Assembly (NCBI GenBank): GCA_005223375.1
Contig: RXOD01004610.1
Span: forward strand, 1-19,952
DNA: 19,952 nt
Origin: Amoebophrya sp. AT5.2
Lineage: Eukaryota > Sar > Dinophyceae > Syndiniales > Amoebophryaceae
Direction: 5' to 3'
Shown piece after piece: positions 10,298 through 19,337 of this stretch; the stretch's first letter is position 1; each line of letters starts with the position of its first letter. Under the pieces are notes generated by a model, which saw only the letters and a program-made list of their open reading frames with translations, had not been told where the DNA came from and searched no databases. The position numbers and the translations under genes are program-made.

Positions 10298-11847
10298 TTA
10301 ATTTTCCTCGTCTTCAAGAGCCGCATCCGGTTGCACCGCATCCGCCAGATTCAGTTCCTCCATTACCATGCGCAGCGCGTCATCGCAGAACGTGTGCAAC
10401 ACTACGTCCGCGTCGTTGTCGTACGGTGTTTTCTGGATGTTTACGATCGCCAACCTCCCCTCCGCGCTACCCTTCCAGGGCTCCAGTCTCCGCTTCACTT
10501 TCCCGCTCACCCAGCCCGCGTAGTCGCACGCGGGCGTGACCGTGAGACTGGACCCGATCGCGAGGCAGAGGTCCGCCCGGTCCGACTCGGCGTAGGCGCG
10601 AGCGGTTTCCGACTTCGGCAGGTCTTCCCCGAACGGCACCAGGTAGTCCTTCAAATACCCGCCGCAGGCGGGGGCGTCGCACCGCCTCCCGGAGAAGTGC
10701 CTGTTTTGGCCCGCCCCGAGGTTGGGCCCCACGCGGAAAGCCCGCTCGTACTCACGCCCGCAGGAGGCGCACACCTCGCACTGCAGGTTGCCGTGCAGCT
10801 CGACCAGGTGGGCGCGCGGTACGCCGCTCTTGCGGTGCAGATTGTCCACGTTCTGCGTCAGGATGGTCTTCAGGTAGCCTCTCTCGACGAGCGCCGCGAG
10901 GGCCCGGTGGGTGTAGGTGGGCCGTTTCCGCAGCATCCCATCGAGGTCCACGCGCGGGCGGGTGGGGTCCCCCTTCGTAGCGGCGCTGCGAACGGGGTTG
11001 CGCCGCTCGTAGTCGGCCTGGGCGGCCCACAGGTGTGCAGGGGAAGCCAGCTACAATCGCTACCACTATCGGCTGTGTCTTCATCGATGAGAGTGCCCGC
11101 GCCCATCTAGATCTAGTTCGTCTTCTTGTTCATCGAAGCACACCTACGTAAACATCAAGTAGTACTATGAATGTATAGCGTTAAAGTACTTTTTTCTTTA
11201 CGAACAAGTAGAAATCAACGTCGAAACCGAAATCGCAGCATCCGACGAGGCCGCAAATTACTCGCTACATTGCAATTGCGGTCGGCGGGGGTGGACGATG
11301 CCTCTGTTTACAGCGAGCAATGACTCGTCATCGATCGCACAGGCCAGGGGCCTTCGGTGGAGCAAGACGAAGTCCTCTTGAACTCAATCTTGTTCCTTCT
11401 TGGTTTTGTTCGTCCAAAACCACGTAAAACATAAAACCCTACGCCGGTGGAATGAGGCTAATCACCAGCATGATAACCCTACAATTGTTGCTGTTGGTTG
11501 CAGCTCGTACTAGTTGTACGTTCTTCTTCTTCACAGAGTGTTAGCCTACAGGACTCTCTGTCATCTATGAAACTATGATTATAGCTGGCGCCAAACCAGG
11601 GCAAGGCGGCCTTACCCTTGTAGTTTGTCTTTCTTGATAAAAGGCCGGGTCCGGTTTTCAGCTTTGTGTTCATGCCGCTTCGGAAATCTGGTACCCCGGC
11701 GGCCGTGGAGATGCCCGCTCCGGTGAATGCGATCGCGTGTGTGGACGTGCGCAGGTATTGCGCGACTCTGCGCGCCCCCGCCTGGACGGCTTCGGGCGGG
11801 TCAAAAAACTCACGCGCACCCGCTTCATCACGCACAGACCAGGACAT
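10298..11847 (-). CDS. Class IV (SIRT6/7-like) NAD-dependent protein deacylase, sirtuin; two exons
   Basis: Exons are 11847-11642 and 11030-10298 (TAA), giving 312 residues, close to a single-domain sirtuin. The N-terminus MSWSVRDEAGAREFFDPPE carries the FDPPE motif of SIRT6/7 proteins. The NAD-binding motif FTGAGISTAAGVPDFRSG is intact (start of the Rossmann fold). Exon 2 has TQNVDNLHRKSG (the conserved N and D), the catalytic His in VELHGN, and a zinc site of two Cys pairs (VCASC and CDAPAC). It also has LVPFGEDLP, GSSLTVTPA for nicotinamide and ribose binding, and NIQKTPYDNDADVV near the end. The family removes acetyl or longer acyl groups from lysines using NAD, often on histones; some members ADP-ribosylate. 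No targeting peptide is evident. The ATG is supported by the family start and by in-frame stops upstream. The junction TGPGL|WAAQADYE fits the family but is not GT-AG. Confidence 0.93.
11031..11641 (-). other. Sirtuin intron bounded by CCT direct repeat, not GT-AG
   Basis: Exon 1 ends CCCGGCCT and continues TTTATCAAG; exon 2 begins at CACACCTGTGGGCC. Splicing across the shared CCT gives GGC CTG TGG in frame. GT donors in the upstream open frame are in phase 1 (for example AAGG|GTAAGG), while usable AG acceptors before WAAQADYE are phase 0 (GTAG|CTGGCT, GCCCAG|GCCGAC), so no single GT-AG pair works. A small extra exon inside the 611 nt could rescue a conventional model, but none was recognised. 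Confidence 0.6.
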
Positions 11848-11988
11848 TTAGAAAGATGGAGGATACTCACGCTTGGTGTTTGTCGATCTTCGATGATTAG
11901 GAACTGCAACTACTAACCTACCTAGTACGGCCGCGGCAGCGGGGGATCGAGCGGGAGGCGCTCATCAAAATAAAACAACTTAGAATTA

Positions 11989-12613
11989 TCAATAAATAGT
12001 ACTTCGCTGATGTCGTAGATCATGTATGTTGGATAAAATCGAAATCGCGAGCACTTGCGGTGCTGTAGCTGTTCCAGTTACTGCTCTTCCTACTTTAGAT
12101 AGATGATACACTGCAGCACACATCAACCGAAAAGGAACTTCAATCCATCCGAGATGATAAAAGAACATATTTACCGGACTGGCAGTCCCGAAGTGCGCGT
12201 GTGTGGTCAACTCGCGCTCGGTCCTCATGAAATCCGCAAATAAATCAAAAATGTAAAACAAAAATCGCGGCGGAGGATGGCGAGCCGCTTCGATTTCATC
12301 TCTCGTCTCCCGACTCAGATACCACCTTGAAGGTAATAAATTTATTATATTACCTTCCTTATCTTCGAATCGAGACATTGATCATCAAATTAATTATCCC
12401 CGCAAGATTGTTGTAGTGTTTCGTCGTGGTGGACGTGAAACTGAAACAAGAAAAGCTGTAACGAAAGACCTCAAAAATCAAAAAGTATGTGAGTGTGGCA
12501 GCACCAGCAAGGACCGTTATCATGTATGAATTGTACCGGAAAGCATAAACCTCGATCTGGAAAATTTGACTGTACACCTTAGCAAGCGGATCCGGAAGCG
12601 CCGTTGGCAACAT
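11989..12613 (-). CDS. Small membrane protein, family not recognised; two exons
   Basis: The start is ATG at 12613, preceded by TTTTTAAAA. Exon 1 (about 12613-12463) encodes MLPTALPDPLAKVYSQIFQI and a hydrophobic segment MITVLAGAATLTYFLIFEVF, then hits a stop. Exon 2 (about 12353-11989, TGA end) reads NIINLLPSRWYLSRETRDEI, then aromatic-rich stretches FLFYIFDLF and VNMFFYHLGWIEVPFRLM. A phase 1 GT-AG join (C|GTTACAG to GGAAG|GTAATA) gives about 171 residues; acceptors CGAAG|ATAAGG or other donors are also possible. One membrane segment is clear and a second amphipathic or re-entrant segment is likely. It lies about 140 bases upstream of the sirtuin start on the same strand. I do not recognise the family. 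A further donor could sit at SK|GTAGGA, so the extreme C-terminus is unsure. Confidence 0.6.
12329..12357. repeat. Perfect 10-bp inverted repeat with 9-nt loop at an exon edge
   Basis: GAAGGTAATA at 12329-12338 and its exact complement TATTACCTTC at 12348-12357 flank an AT-only 9-base loop. On the minus strand the hairpin overlaps the candidate acceptor of the membrane-protein gene and is flanked by AAGG on both sides (GGAAGG and TTCAAGG). Confidence 0.8.
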
Positions 12614-13224
12614 TTTTAAAAGTGAAGTATAGTAGATGTAGACAATCAATTGGAAAACGAATACGAAAAAAAAGTAAAGTCAAAGTGAAAGGGCAATAAA
12701 TTGCAATTATGAATATTGATTGATTGACTGACTGTAGTAAGCATTTAGTTGCCGCTCATGCGACAGTGGTCTCCGTCTTTATGGCCGCGCTCGTCGGTTT
12801 TTTCCATTTAGGTCATCTACGCGACGTCGTCGACTTGGTCAGTGCTTCGGCTCCGCGAATCCGTTGTATCCGAGTGCGCGTCCGAGTCGGCAACCGCGAC
12901 CTCGCGGAGCTCGCTTCCCGTGTCCGATCCTGTAGATTGTTGCTCGTCAACACCTTCTGCGATCGCGATAGCGCTCTTTGCCGGGCGCTCAGCTGCTCCT
13001 TCGCCCCAGCGGCTCCTCTTCCCCTTGCCCTTCCCCTCCCGCTCATGTACGAGAAACGTCCTTGTCCCTTCCCGCCCGGCATCCACGCGGGTCCACCGCC
13101 GTGCGCCCGCGCAGCTGCCGCCCGCGCCTGCTCGTGAATGTGGACTGAGTACCAGCACGTCGCCGCAGAAAATCTTACAAGGCGAGCACCAACAAAAGTG
13201 TTGAGCTCGAGGGCGCGGTGAGGG
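12614..13224. other. GC-rich block with competing open frames, no assigned gene
   Basis: From about 12820 to 13140 the sequence is markedly GC-richer than the AT-rich flanks, a local signature of coding sequence here. Open frames exist on both strands. The most protein-like is on the minus strand (13158-12817), with a basic GKGKGKRSRWGEGAAERP part and an acidic Ser/Asp-rich end. It could be an exon of a neighbouring minus-strand gene or an unspliced disordered protein, but start, junctions and homology are not supportable. The rest of the interval is AT-rich and empty. Confidence 0.3.
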
Positions 13225-14280
13225 TCATAGAAAAATTTTATGCGTTTTTACTTTTATTGGTGCTAATATCTGTCTGCAGCGCAGCTGCAGTTGCCACGTA
13301 CTAGGGAAAGACAGATGGGAGTGGGCTGGCCAGTGGGCGGGGGTGGGGGACTGCAGTTGTAAGTACTGCCCGCCATTGATTCGAGTCCCGGATCGGACAA
13401 AAGTGAACTCCAACTCGGCCTCGCGAGAGTAATACCGGTACGCCCGCCGCCGCGGTCCCATCTCCGGATCCACCGGCGAACTCCGATTCCGGATCGGTCT
13501 GCTTGCTCACTACAACACAGCTAGATCTCCATCTAGTTCCAGATGGCAATGGGAGCGGAGGACACGGGCAACTGCCGCATAAGTAACCATAAGTACATGC
13601 GATCCATCTTCTGGCAGAACTGCAACCGCCCGAGCAACTTTTTTTGGTAAATGTAAAATACTCAGATTTCTTTGTAAAAATCCAACGACCAAGAGGACGC
13701 CGATCACGACGGCGACGGTACTGCCGGCATTGTCGTCCCAGTTGTCCCCGTCGTTTCCGTTTCTCCCGTCGACTCCGTCTTCGCCGGGGGCCCCGGCTGC
13801 TCCGGTGTCTCCTTTGTCTCCTTTGTCTCCTTGCTTCCCTTTAGATCCGGTCCCTGAGTCGCCGTCTTCGCCTTTCAGCCCAGGTTCGATCACGGCGGCC
13901 CGACAAGTTGACCCCTTGGCGAGCTTCAGAGAATCCCAGTGGTTCTGACCCGTCTGCGGCGTACCCATACTGCTCATGAGCTTGCATACATGTGTGGAGG
14001 TCGAGCCATCCGCAACGACGCCGTCGCAGTCTTTGGTTTTGCTGCAGAGGGCCACGCACGGCGTAAAGGGAAGATTGAAAGATGCGATTTGGAGGTTATC
14101 CGAATCCTGGGTGCGATATTTAGTATTACTCTCGATGGTGCAACCAGTTCGCGCGACCCAGGTGTCCGCCGGGTTAGCCTCAACGACCCTTGCGAAAAAA
14201 AGAGAAGCAAGCAGCCATTCCCCAAACAGATGGAACAGCGAGGTTGCGATGACGGAGACGAGCTGGCGATGCATCACCAT
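13225..14280 (-). CDS. Secreted or surface protein: signal peptide, PAN/Apple-like region, collagen-like repeat, membrane segment
   Basis: ATG at 14280 gives a signal peptide (hydrophobic core about residues 8-32, likely cut near VVEA). A cysteine region follows with Cys 47, 75, 79, 85, 99 and 126; PCVALCSKTKDCDGVVA followed by CKLMSS resembles PAN/Apple domains, which bind protein or carbohydrate. Residues 134-180 are about 16 Gly-X-Y triplets (GDKGDKGDTGAAGAPGEDG) with one short break, rich in Asp and Lys as in collagen-like triple helices. A membrane segment STVAVVIGVLLVVGFL lies at about 187-202. Coding is firm from 14280 to about 13675. After that either the frame continues to a stop at 13512 (256 residues), or an intron leads to a tail PIRNRSSPVDPEMGPRRRAY ending at 13225; the second looks more like a cytoplasmic tail. 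It is probably a type I surface protein with a short ligand-binding head. Confidence 0.75.
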
Positions 14281-16052
14281 TTTCAACAGCAGGGAGAGAG
14301 CGGCTGCAGGAGACGAGAGCAGCTGCAGTAGTTTTCCTCTTCGCGCAAGTTCTCCTTGACCTTGATCATCACCTTCACCACGCAGACTGCACTGGACTGT
14401 GGTAGTAGGTACTGTCCTGTTGCTGTTCCTGTTGCTATATCAGAGGACCTTCGAGTTCGACTTCTATAGACCGTAGAAGTGCACGTGGCTTCAAGAACGT
14501 CGTAGAAGTGCCTACGTTGTTTGAAGTAGAAGTTGTTTCGAGATGAACCGGACGGGGTGGGGGTCCGCTTTAAATAATAAGTAAGTAAACTGAAACTGTT
14601 CGCTGTAGTATTCTTTTCGGGGGCTAGTTTTCGAAAACACGCAAACCGCCTGGGCATTTGACAACTTTTTCTTGTTCCTAAAAATCCAGCGCAATATATC
14701 GTTATCCACGAACACGATCACGAGCTACTACTTCTCGTCGCCTTCCTCGCAAGCCAAGAACGCTGTAATATCACACCAGGCACCAGCACTTCTACAGTAG
14801 AACACCGACTTTTACGATGCATGTTGCCAGCAATATCAAACCGATCAGATTCATCTGTTTGCGCAGTGGACAGCCTACCAGGCGTGTCACTGGAACGGGC
14901 ACGAATCACGGACGAGCTGCAGCACGAATCACGGAATATATTGAACGATACCGAAGAAGATGAAGTGTGGGTGGACTTCCTTGTATCTATGGTCAGAAGA
15001 AGCATACAGGACGAGACGCATGTCCGCGGCGGCGAGTAAGTGTACCGATTATTTCTTTGTGCTTCTCGTGGTCGTGCACGGCCACGCTCGACACGTCAGC
15101 TTAACGAAAACTTCGACATCATCAACGTGGACAGACACAAGGCAGCAATACAGCAAAAAGCATCACGGGGACGCTCCTCCAAGTCTTTTGCGACCTGTAG
15201 AGTTGTCTGGTTCTTTCTTTTGTGGGCGCTTTCTTCGTTCTTGCAGCGATAGCATTTTGTTTCCGGATTGTGCTCTGGTAGTCTGCACTTCTTCGTAGAA
15301 GTACTAGTCTTCTCCGGATTTCTCCTTGCGCTCTCCTGGGTCGTTTCTTCGCGTACGTATAGCACCACTTCTGCTGCATTTGGCGTTCCTGGAGGTGGAG
15401 AAGTCTAGCTCTGGGCGAGGGCAGCTCGCTCGTGCTCCTAGCACCAGAACGCTGTCATCATACGCTTACCCGGTAGCGGTAGATTGGTTTATATTTTAGG
15501 TGGAGCACGAGCAGGTGCATCGTTATAGTTTTTCAAGAGCTGCTGGTAAAGCTAAAGACCAAGTAAATTCGAGGCTAGGACTGCCATGCTTGAAAAAAAA
15601 GAGGAGTCGTCCTCATCTGCCTCTCCTTCTCAATCTCAGTCTCGTGTCGGACGAGATAGAGGAGACTCCCGCTCGTCCTCGTCCTCGTCGTCGTATAACC
15701 GAATACTTTAGTTTAAGTTTCGGCTTTCCTTGTCGTGTGTGCGCCTTGGTCCTGTCGAGGACCAAAGCATAAGCAAGCACCTCATTTAGAAGCTGTGGTA
15801 GTCGTTGATATAGAAGACAGACACAATCACAATCCTCGTAGTGTTCGTCTTCGTTCTTCCATCTGTTCTTTCTGCTCAATCGGCGACCCTCCAGGTTCAC
15901 CTTCTGAACGAGTAGAGCTAGAGTAGACGTTTTGTGTACTTTCTTAGTTAATCGATCCTTTTATTATCGTTCGACTTCAAGCCCGAAGTGGTAGGTCTTT
16001 CTCTTTCGTGTTTTCATCTCTTCATCAAAAAACAAAGAGTAGTCCTCACATT
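14281..16052. other. Long spacer, no supportable gene
   Basis: About 1.8 kb with only short open frames on both strands. The best is a plus-strand 72-codon frame at 14821-15039 (LQHESRNILNDTEEDEVWVD), which starts with ATG and has a mixed charged composition, but has no family match I can name and is antisense to the general gene direction. Simple pyrimidine-rich and CTTC/GAAG-rich words are frequent. No RNA gene was recognised. Confidence 0.5.
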
Positions 16053-16361
16053 TCACTTGTTGTTCTGATGGTGCACTTTGTCTCGGAGAACGTCGATGGG
16101 CGACGGAACCCAGGCGATGCGCCACGTCCTGGTCTTCCAGTCTCGTGTGGCTGGAGGGTGAAGCTGGTGACCTTTCGTGTTCGCCGCGCCGCCGCCTGCC
16201 ACTTGCTCCAGCACGGTTTTTAACTCCTCAACTTGGAACCCCAGGGTCTCCAGCTCGGCCGCCGGAAACGGGTACGACCACCCAGTATCGAGAGGCGCGA
16301 CCAGCTGGCAAGCGCAACAAGTCCGTAAGCTTAAAAATCCGCCCAAATGGTATGTCCTCTT
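16053..16361 (-). CDS. Possible terminal exon of an unrecognised protein
   Basis: The frame opens after a stop in GTAG|AAG at about 16362 (itself a possible acceptor) and ends at a TGA at 16055-16053. A second acceptor, TTGCCAG|CTG, lies at 16305. The protein reads through a probable short helix or coiled coil, AAELETLGFQVEELKTVLEQ, then a Gly/Ala linker and RTWRIAWVPSPIDVLRDKV. The composition is like a real protein and there is no ATG in the open frame, which suggests an exon, not a whole gene. It lies about 560 bases downstream of the 18083-16920 gene and could be an alternative last exon of it, or part of another gene. Function unknown. Confidence 0.4.
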   Translation of the reverse strand, partial: KRTYHLGGFLSLRTCCACQLVAPLDTGWSYPFPAAELETLGFQVEELKTVLEQVAGGGAANTKGHQLHPPATRDWKTRTWRIAWVPSPIDVLRDKVHHQNNK

Positions 16362-16884
16362 CTACGGCTTCGCTTCAGGCCCCCGCCAAAACCAAATTTT
16401 TAATAGGAATAGGGTGAAGTAGACCGACGAGGGTCTTACTTCCAGCTGCAGCGGAACAAGTACGAAAACTCGTGTCGGTGTCCCTGTGCGTTCTATAAAT
16501 CACCATCACGTTCACGTCGTTCACGTCTTCAATCTAGGAGTGAGAATTCGCATTCGTGTTCCCTGAGCTACCTCTAGTGCCGTATACTAACACTGAAAAA
16601 CATCAAGGCGCACGACCATAGCGAGCAACTACGCAGCCCGCAAATCGCCGACGTCGGTCGTGGTCAAACATCTCTGGCCCTGTGCGGTCGCACTCACATC
16701 GAGACTAAGCAAATCGCCCTAATCAACAATGCGCTGCTCAGCTGCCTTCGATGCGTTCCGCTTCAGCTTCTTTTCTATCAAAACAAGCACAAGATAAGAA
16801 GAATCCCTTTCCCTATTCGTAGTTTCTTTACATCTTGTTCACTTTTTAGTACAGTACAGCTCGGAAAAACTGTACCCATACCAA

Positions 16885-16917
16885 GGCCAGCACTAAGCTG
16901 CGTTATTCGTGCTGGCC
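16885..16917. repeat. Inverted repeat just after a stop codon
   Basis: GGCCAGCAC (16885-16893) and GTGCTGGCC (16909-16917) are perfect complements separated by 15 bases, immediately 3' of the TAG of the minus-strand gene. The transcript could form a 9-bp, mostly G-C hairpin in its 3' untranslated region. Confidence 0.75.
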
Positions 16918-16919
16918 AG

Positions 16920-18083
16920 CTAGTTACTTTCTGCATAACCAGTGCCGCGACACGCGTCCTTCAGCCAGACGTCCGGCTTCATCTCGATCTGTTGGTGGCC
17001 CGCCTTGGCCGCCTCGCGCACCTGTAGTACCGTCCGAGAACGTCGTCAACACACTTATTTAAGTAAACACTCTCAGTTGAACAAGTTATGCAGTTGATGT
17101 TGAACCATCTCTCTTGTTAGTATGAAAAAAAAGCAAGTATACTTTTACTAGAATCTAGATGGAGACTTCTTCATTACCTTATCCAATATGAAGGCGAGCT
17201 GTTGCGTTTGATGCGGTTTGCGCAAGTCCGCGGTGAGGTCTCCGGCCATTCGCGCGGAGAAGAAGGGTGTTCTTTTTGCCTCCATCGACGTCGATTGCAG
17301 ATACTCTAGAATAATTTCCTTCACACCGACCTCCAGGCCCGCGGAATAGTTCAACACGCTCAGGGGCGACATCGTCTTCGTCTTCAGTAAGTTTATGACC
17401 GGGAACGGCGCCCCGCGATCAGGAGCGTTCTCCCACCGATCAGGAACGGCTCCAGCACAGGAGACCACAGGCGAGAGCGCCGGGGACGGCAATGATGCCG
17501 GTACTGGTAGCCCTTCTGATGAAACAGAAACTGTGGCGTCCTGCTCGCCTCCGTCGACGACACTAGAAGACGTCGTCGACGGAGACGAACAGGACGACGA
17601 CGCAGCCGGAGGTGGAGGACATGAAGATCCGGCTCTGTGAGCTTCCTGTAGAGCGAGGCGCGCCGCAGCAGGAGGCACACTCAAATTTAAATTACGATCT
17701 GCTCTAGATGATGAAGCTCGAGGTGGATTGCCGTTACGCGCCGCCTGCGAGGACGAGGACGAAGACCAAGTCGAAGAAGTAACAGCCGTCGCGGCCTTCA
17801 TCAGTTTCGCCTTCATCGTCTTGCGGACGCAAAATTCCCACGCGTTCACGTTGTATTTGTGTAGTCGGCGCTCCGCCTTCGCGAGCACCTTTTTGCGCTC
17901 CTCGTCATAGAGGCTGTCCATTACTTCCCAGAGAGAATCGCCCTTCGGTTCCAGCACCAGGGCCGCACACCCGACGCCTCCTCGCACACCTCCGAGGGCC
18001 GCGCCGAGACCTGCTTGCTGCAGCTCCCGCGGGGGCCGGTCGTGCTGGCTATCGCTATTCTGCTTGCGACCGATGTGGTCCAT
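16920..18083 (-). CDS. Unrecognised 335-residue protein, two exons
   Basis: Exons are 18083-17178 and 17021-16920 (TAG), joined in phase 0 by GATAAG|GTAATG and GGTACTACAG|GTGCGC. The first ATG in the open frame is at 18083. A pyrimidine-rich acceptor (TTTCTTTGCCTCCAG) about 70 bases upstream leaves open an earlier exon. The N-terminal half has a Gly-rich stretch and then a charged helical region SLYDEERKKVLAKAERRLHK to FCVRKTMKAKLMKAA. Residues about 101-205 are a Ser/Pro/Ala-rich low-complexity insertion. The C-terminal part is compact: SPLSVLNYSAGLEVGVKEII, TPFFSARMAGDLTADLRKP, QLAFILDK, then REAAKAGHQQIEMKPDVWLK and a short end. No signal peptide or membrane segment is present. I do not recognise the family. 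The folded ends and a clean intron make it a real gene. Confidence 0.72.
17022..17177 (-). other. Intron of the 335-residue protein gene (GT-AG)
   Basis: The donor is TTGGATAAG|GTAATG and the acceptor is CGGTACTACAG|GTGCGC, phase 0. Without splicing the frame stops at ...MKKSPSRF. The downstream short exon of 34 codons would not be found by a search for long open frames. Confidence 0.8.
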
Positions 18084-19337
18084 GATTGCGCAGTAGAGTG
18101 AGATCAAGCAGCACAGGACCCACCGTCGTGGCCAAACTCCGTCGTGGTCCTCGCGGCTGGAGGCAAAGAAAAAGATGAAGAACTACGACGAGGACGATGA
18201 AATCCTTCTGATGCGCCTCCGGATGAAAACAAAACGATGTCGTCCACCTCCTGCTCCTGTTGCAGCTGTTCCTCCTCGTCCTCCAAGCAAGGTTTCTAAA
18301 TTGTATTTCCAGTTGAGTTGCAGTTGCACCCGCTCGGCTGGTTTTCCTGCTGCTCCTGCTCCTCCTTGCTATTAACGATCAGCATAAATTGTCCCTGGCA
18401 GGAATATTGAGTCGTAAGTAGTTTTTTGGTTTCGATCTATCCTAACTATGTATCCTATCGTTTTCGTTCTGATTTATTTTCAGTTTCTGGCTCTAGTGCG
18501 GGGCGTTTGGTCACTGTCTCTGTCAGGACTTCGTTGCATTCTGCTTTCCTTGATACGAGAAGTCAGCGGCTGTAGCAAAACCCTGTGGGAGGCGAGGTGG
18601 AGGTGGAGTCAATTGATGAGGAAATAAAATCAACGGCTCAACATATGCAAAGAGTGACAGTGAGAGTCGTTTTGATAATTGATAGCGCGAAAAATCACGC
18701 AATGAACGACGCTGAGCTGCAAGTGCAAGATGCGGCCGTCTACGACACCAAAAATCTCGAGACGAGCACCACAGCAAGACGAACGACCACGAACGACCAA
18801 CGTATCATGGGTATGGGTATGCTAGTGCTCCTGGGTCGTGCTCCTGAGCCTGACCACGAGAAGCGCGGCAGTACTAGCGGCTCCGCAGATATAATCACGT
18901 TGCTGCCTACTTCACACCTTGTATGAGATCATGACAAACGAATACGAATACGAAAACGCGCGGCCACTAAACGAACAACGTCATCCAGAGACCTCCGCAT
19001 CCACAAGTGACAACGCCTCTTCGGTTGCAGTAGGACGATCACGTTCACGATCAAACAACTTGGTTCTGGACGCACGCAGTGGTACCCACTGGTACACGTC
19101 TGAGTTTTCTTCGCCTTGCCATTTGTTTCCTCTATTTCTTGGAATCACATTCATACAAATTCTCTGTCTTTGTTTCCCAGTATAGCAGGACTAAGAAAGT
19201 AATGACTCAACATCGGTGACCGAACCTGAAGCAGGGCAGGTGGAGTACGAGTGACCGTGGACCTCCTGCTCCTGCTCCTGGACACAATGAACATTAAATC
19301 TAGATCTCGTCGTCGTCGTGAACGTGATTGATGTTTA
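18084..19337. other. Spacer of about 1.25 kb, no supportable gene
   Basis: It holds short open frames only. A minus-strand frame just upstream of the 18083 start is Glu/Gln-rich (MEDEEEQLQQEQEVDDIVLF) and could be a 5' exon. A plus-strand frame at about 18643-18926 has weak protein-like composition. Neither is supported by splice logic I could confirm. No RNA genes or repeat arrays were seen. Confidence 0.45.

Noticed and set aside
10331..11110. Plus-strand open frame of 259 codons
   Set aside because: It is the antisense shadow of sirtuin exon 2, which has all family motifs on the minus strand.
13740..13880. Collagen-like triplets as a phage tail fibre or bacterial gene
   Set aside because: The protein has a eukaryote-style signal peptide, a PAN-like cysteine region and a membrane segment, and lies among intron-bearing genes.
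14821..15039. Plus-strand 72-codon frame as a small gene
   Set aside because: Protein-like composition but no family, no supporting neighbours, and the opposite strand to all firm genes; mentioned only in the spacer entry.
18585..18926. Plus-strand open frame of about 113 codons starting with GTG
   Set aside because: Only a GTG start at the far 5' end, no recognisable domain, opposite to the direction of all other genes, and no splice or start context. It remains possible but unsupported.
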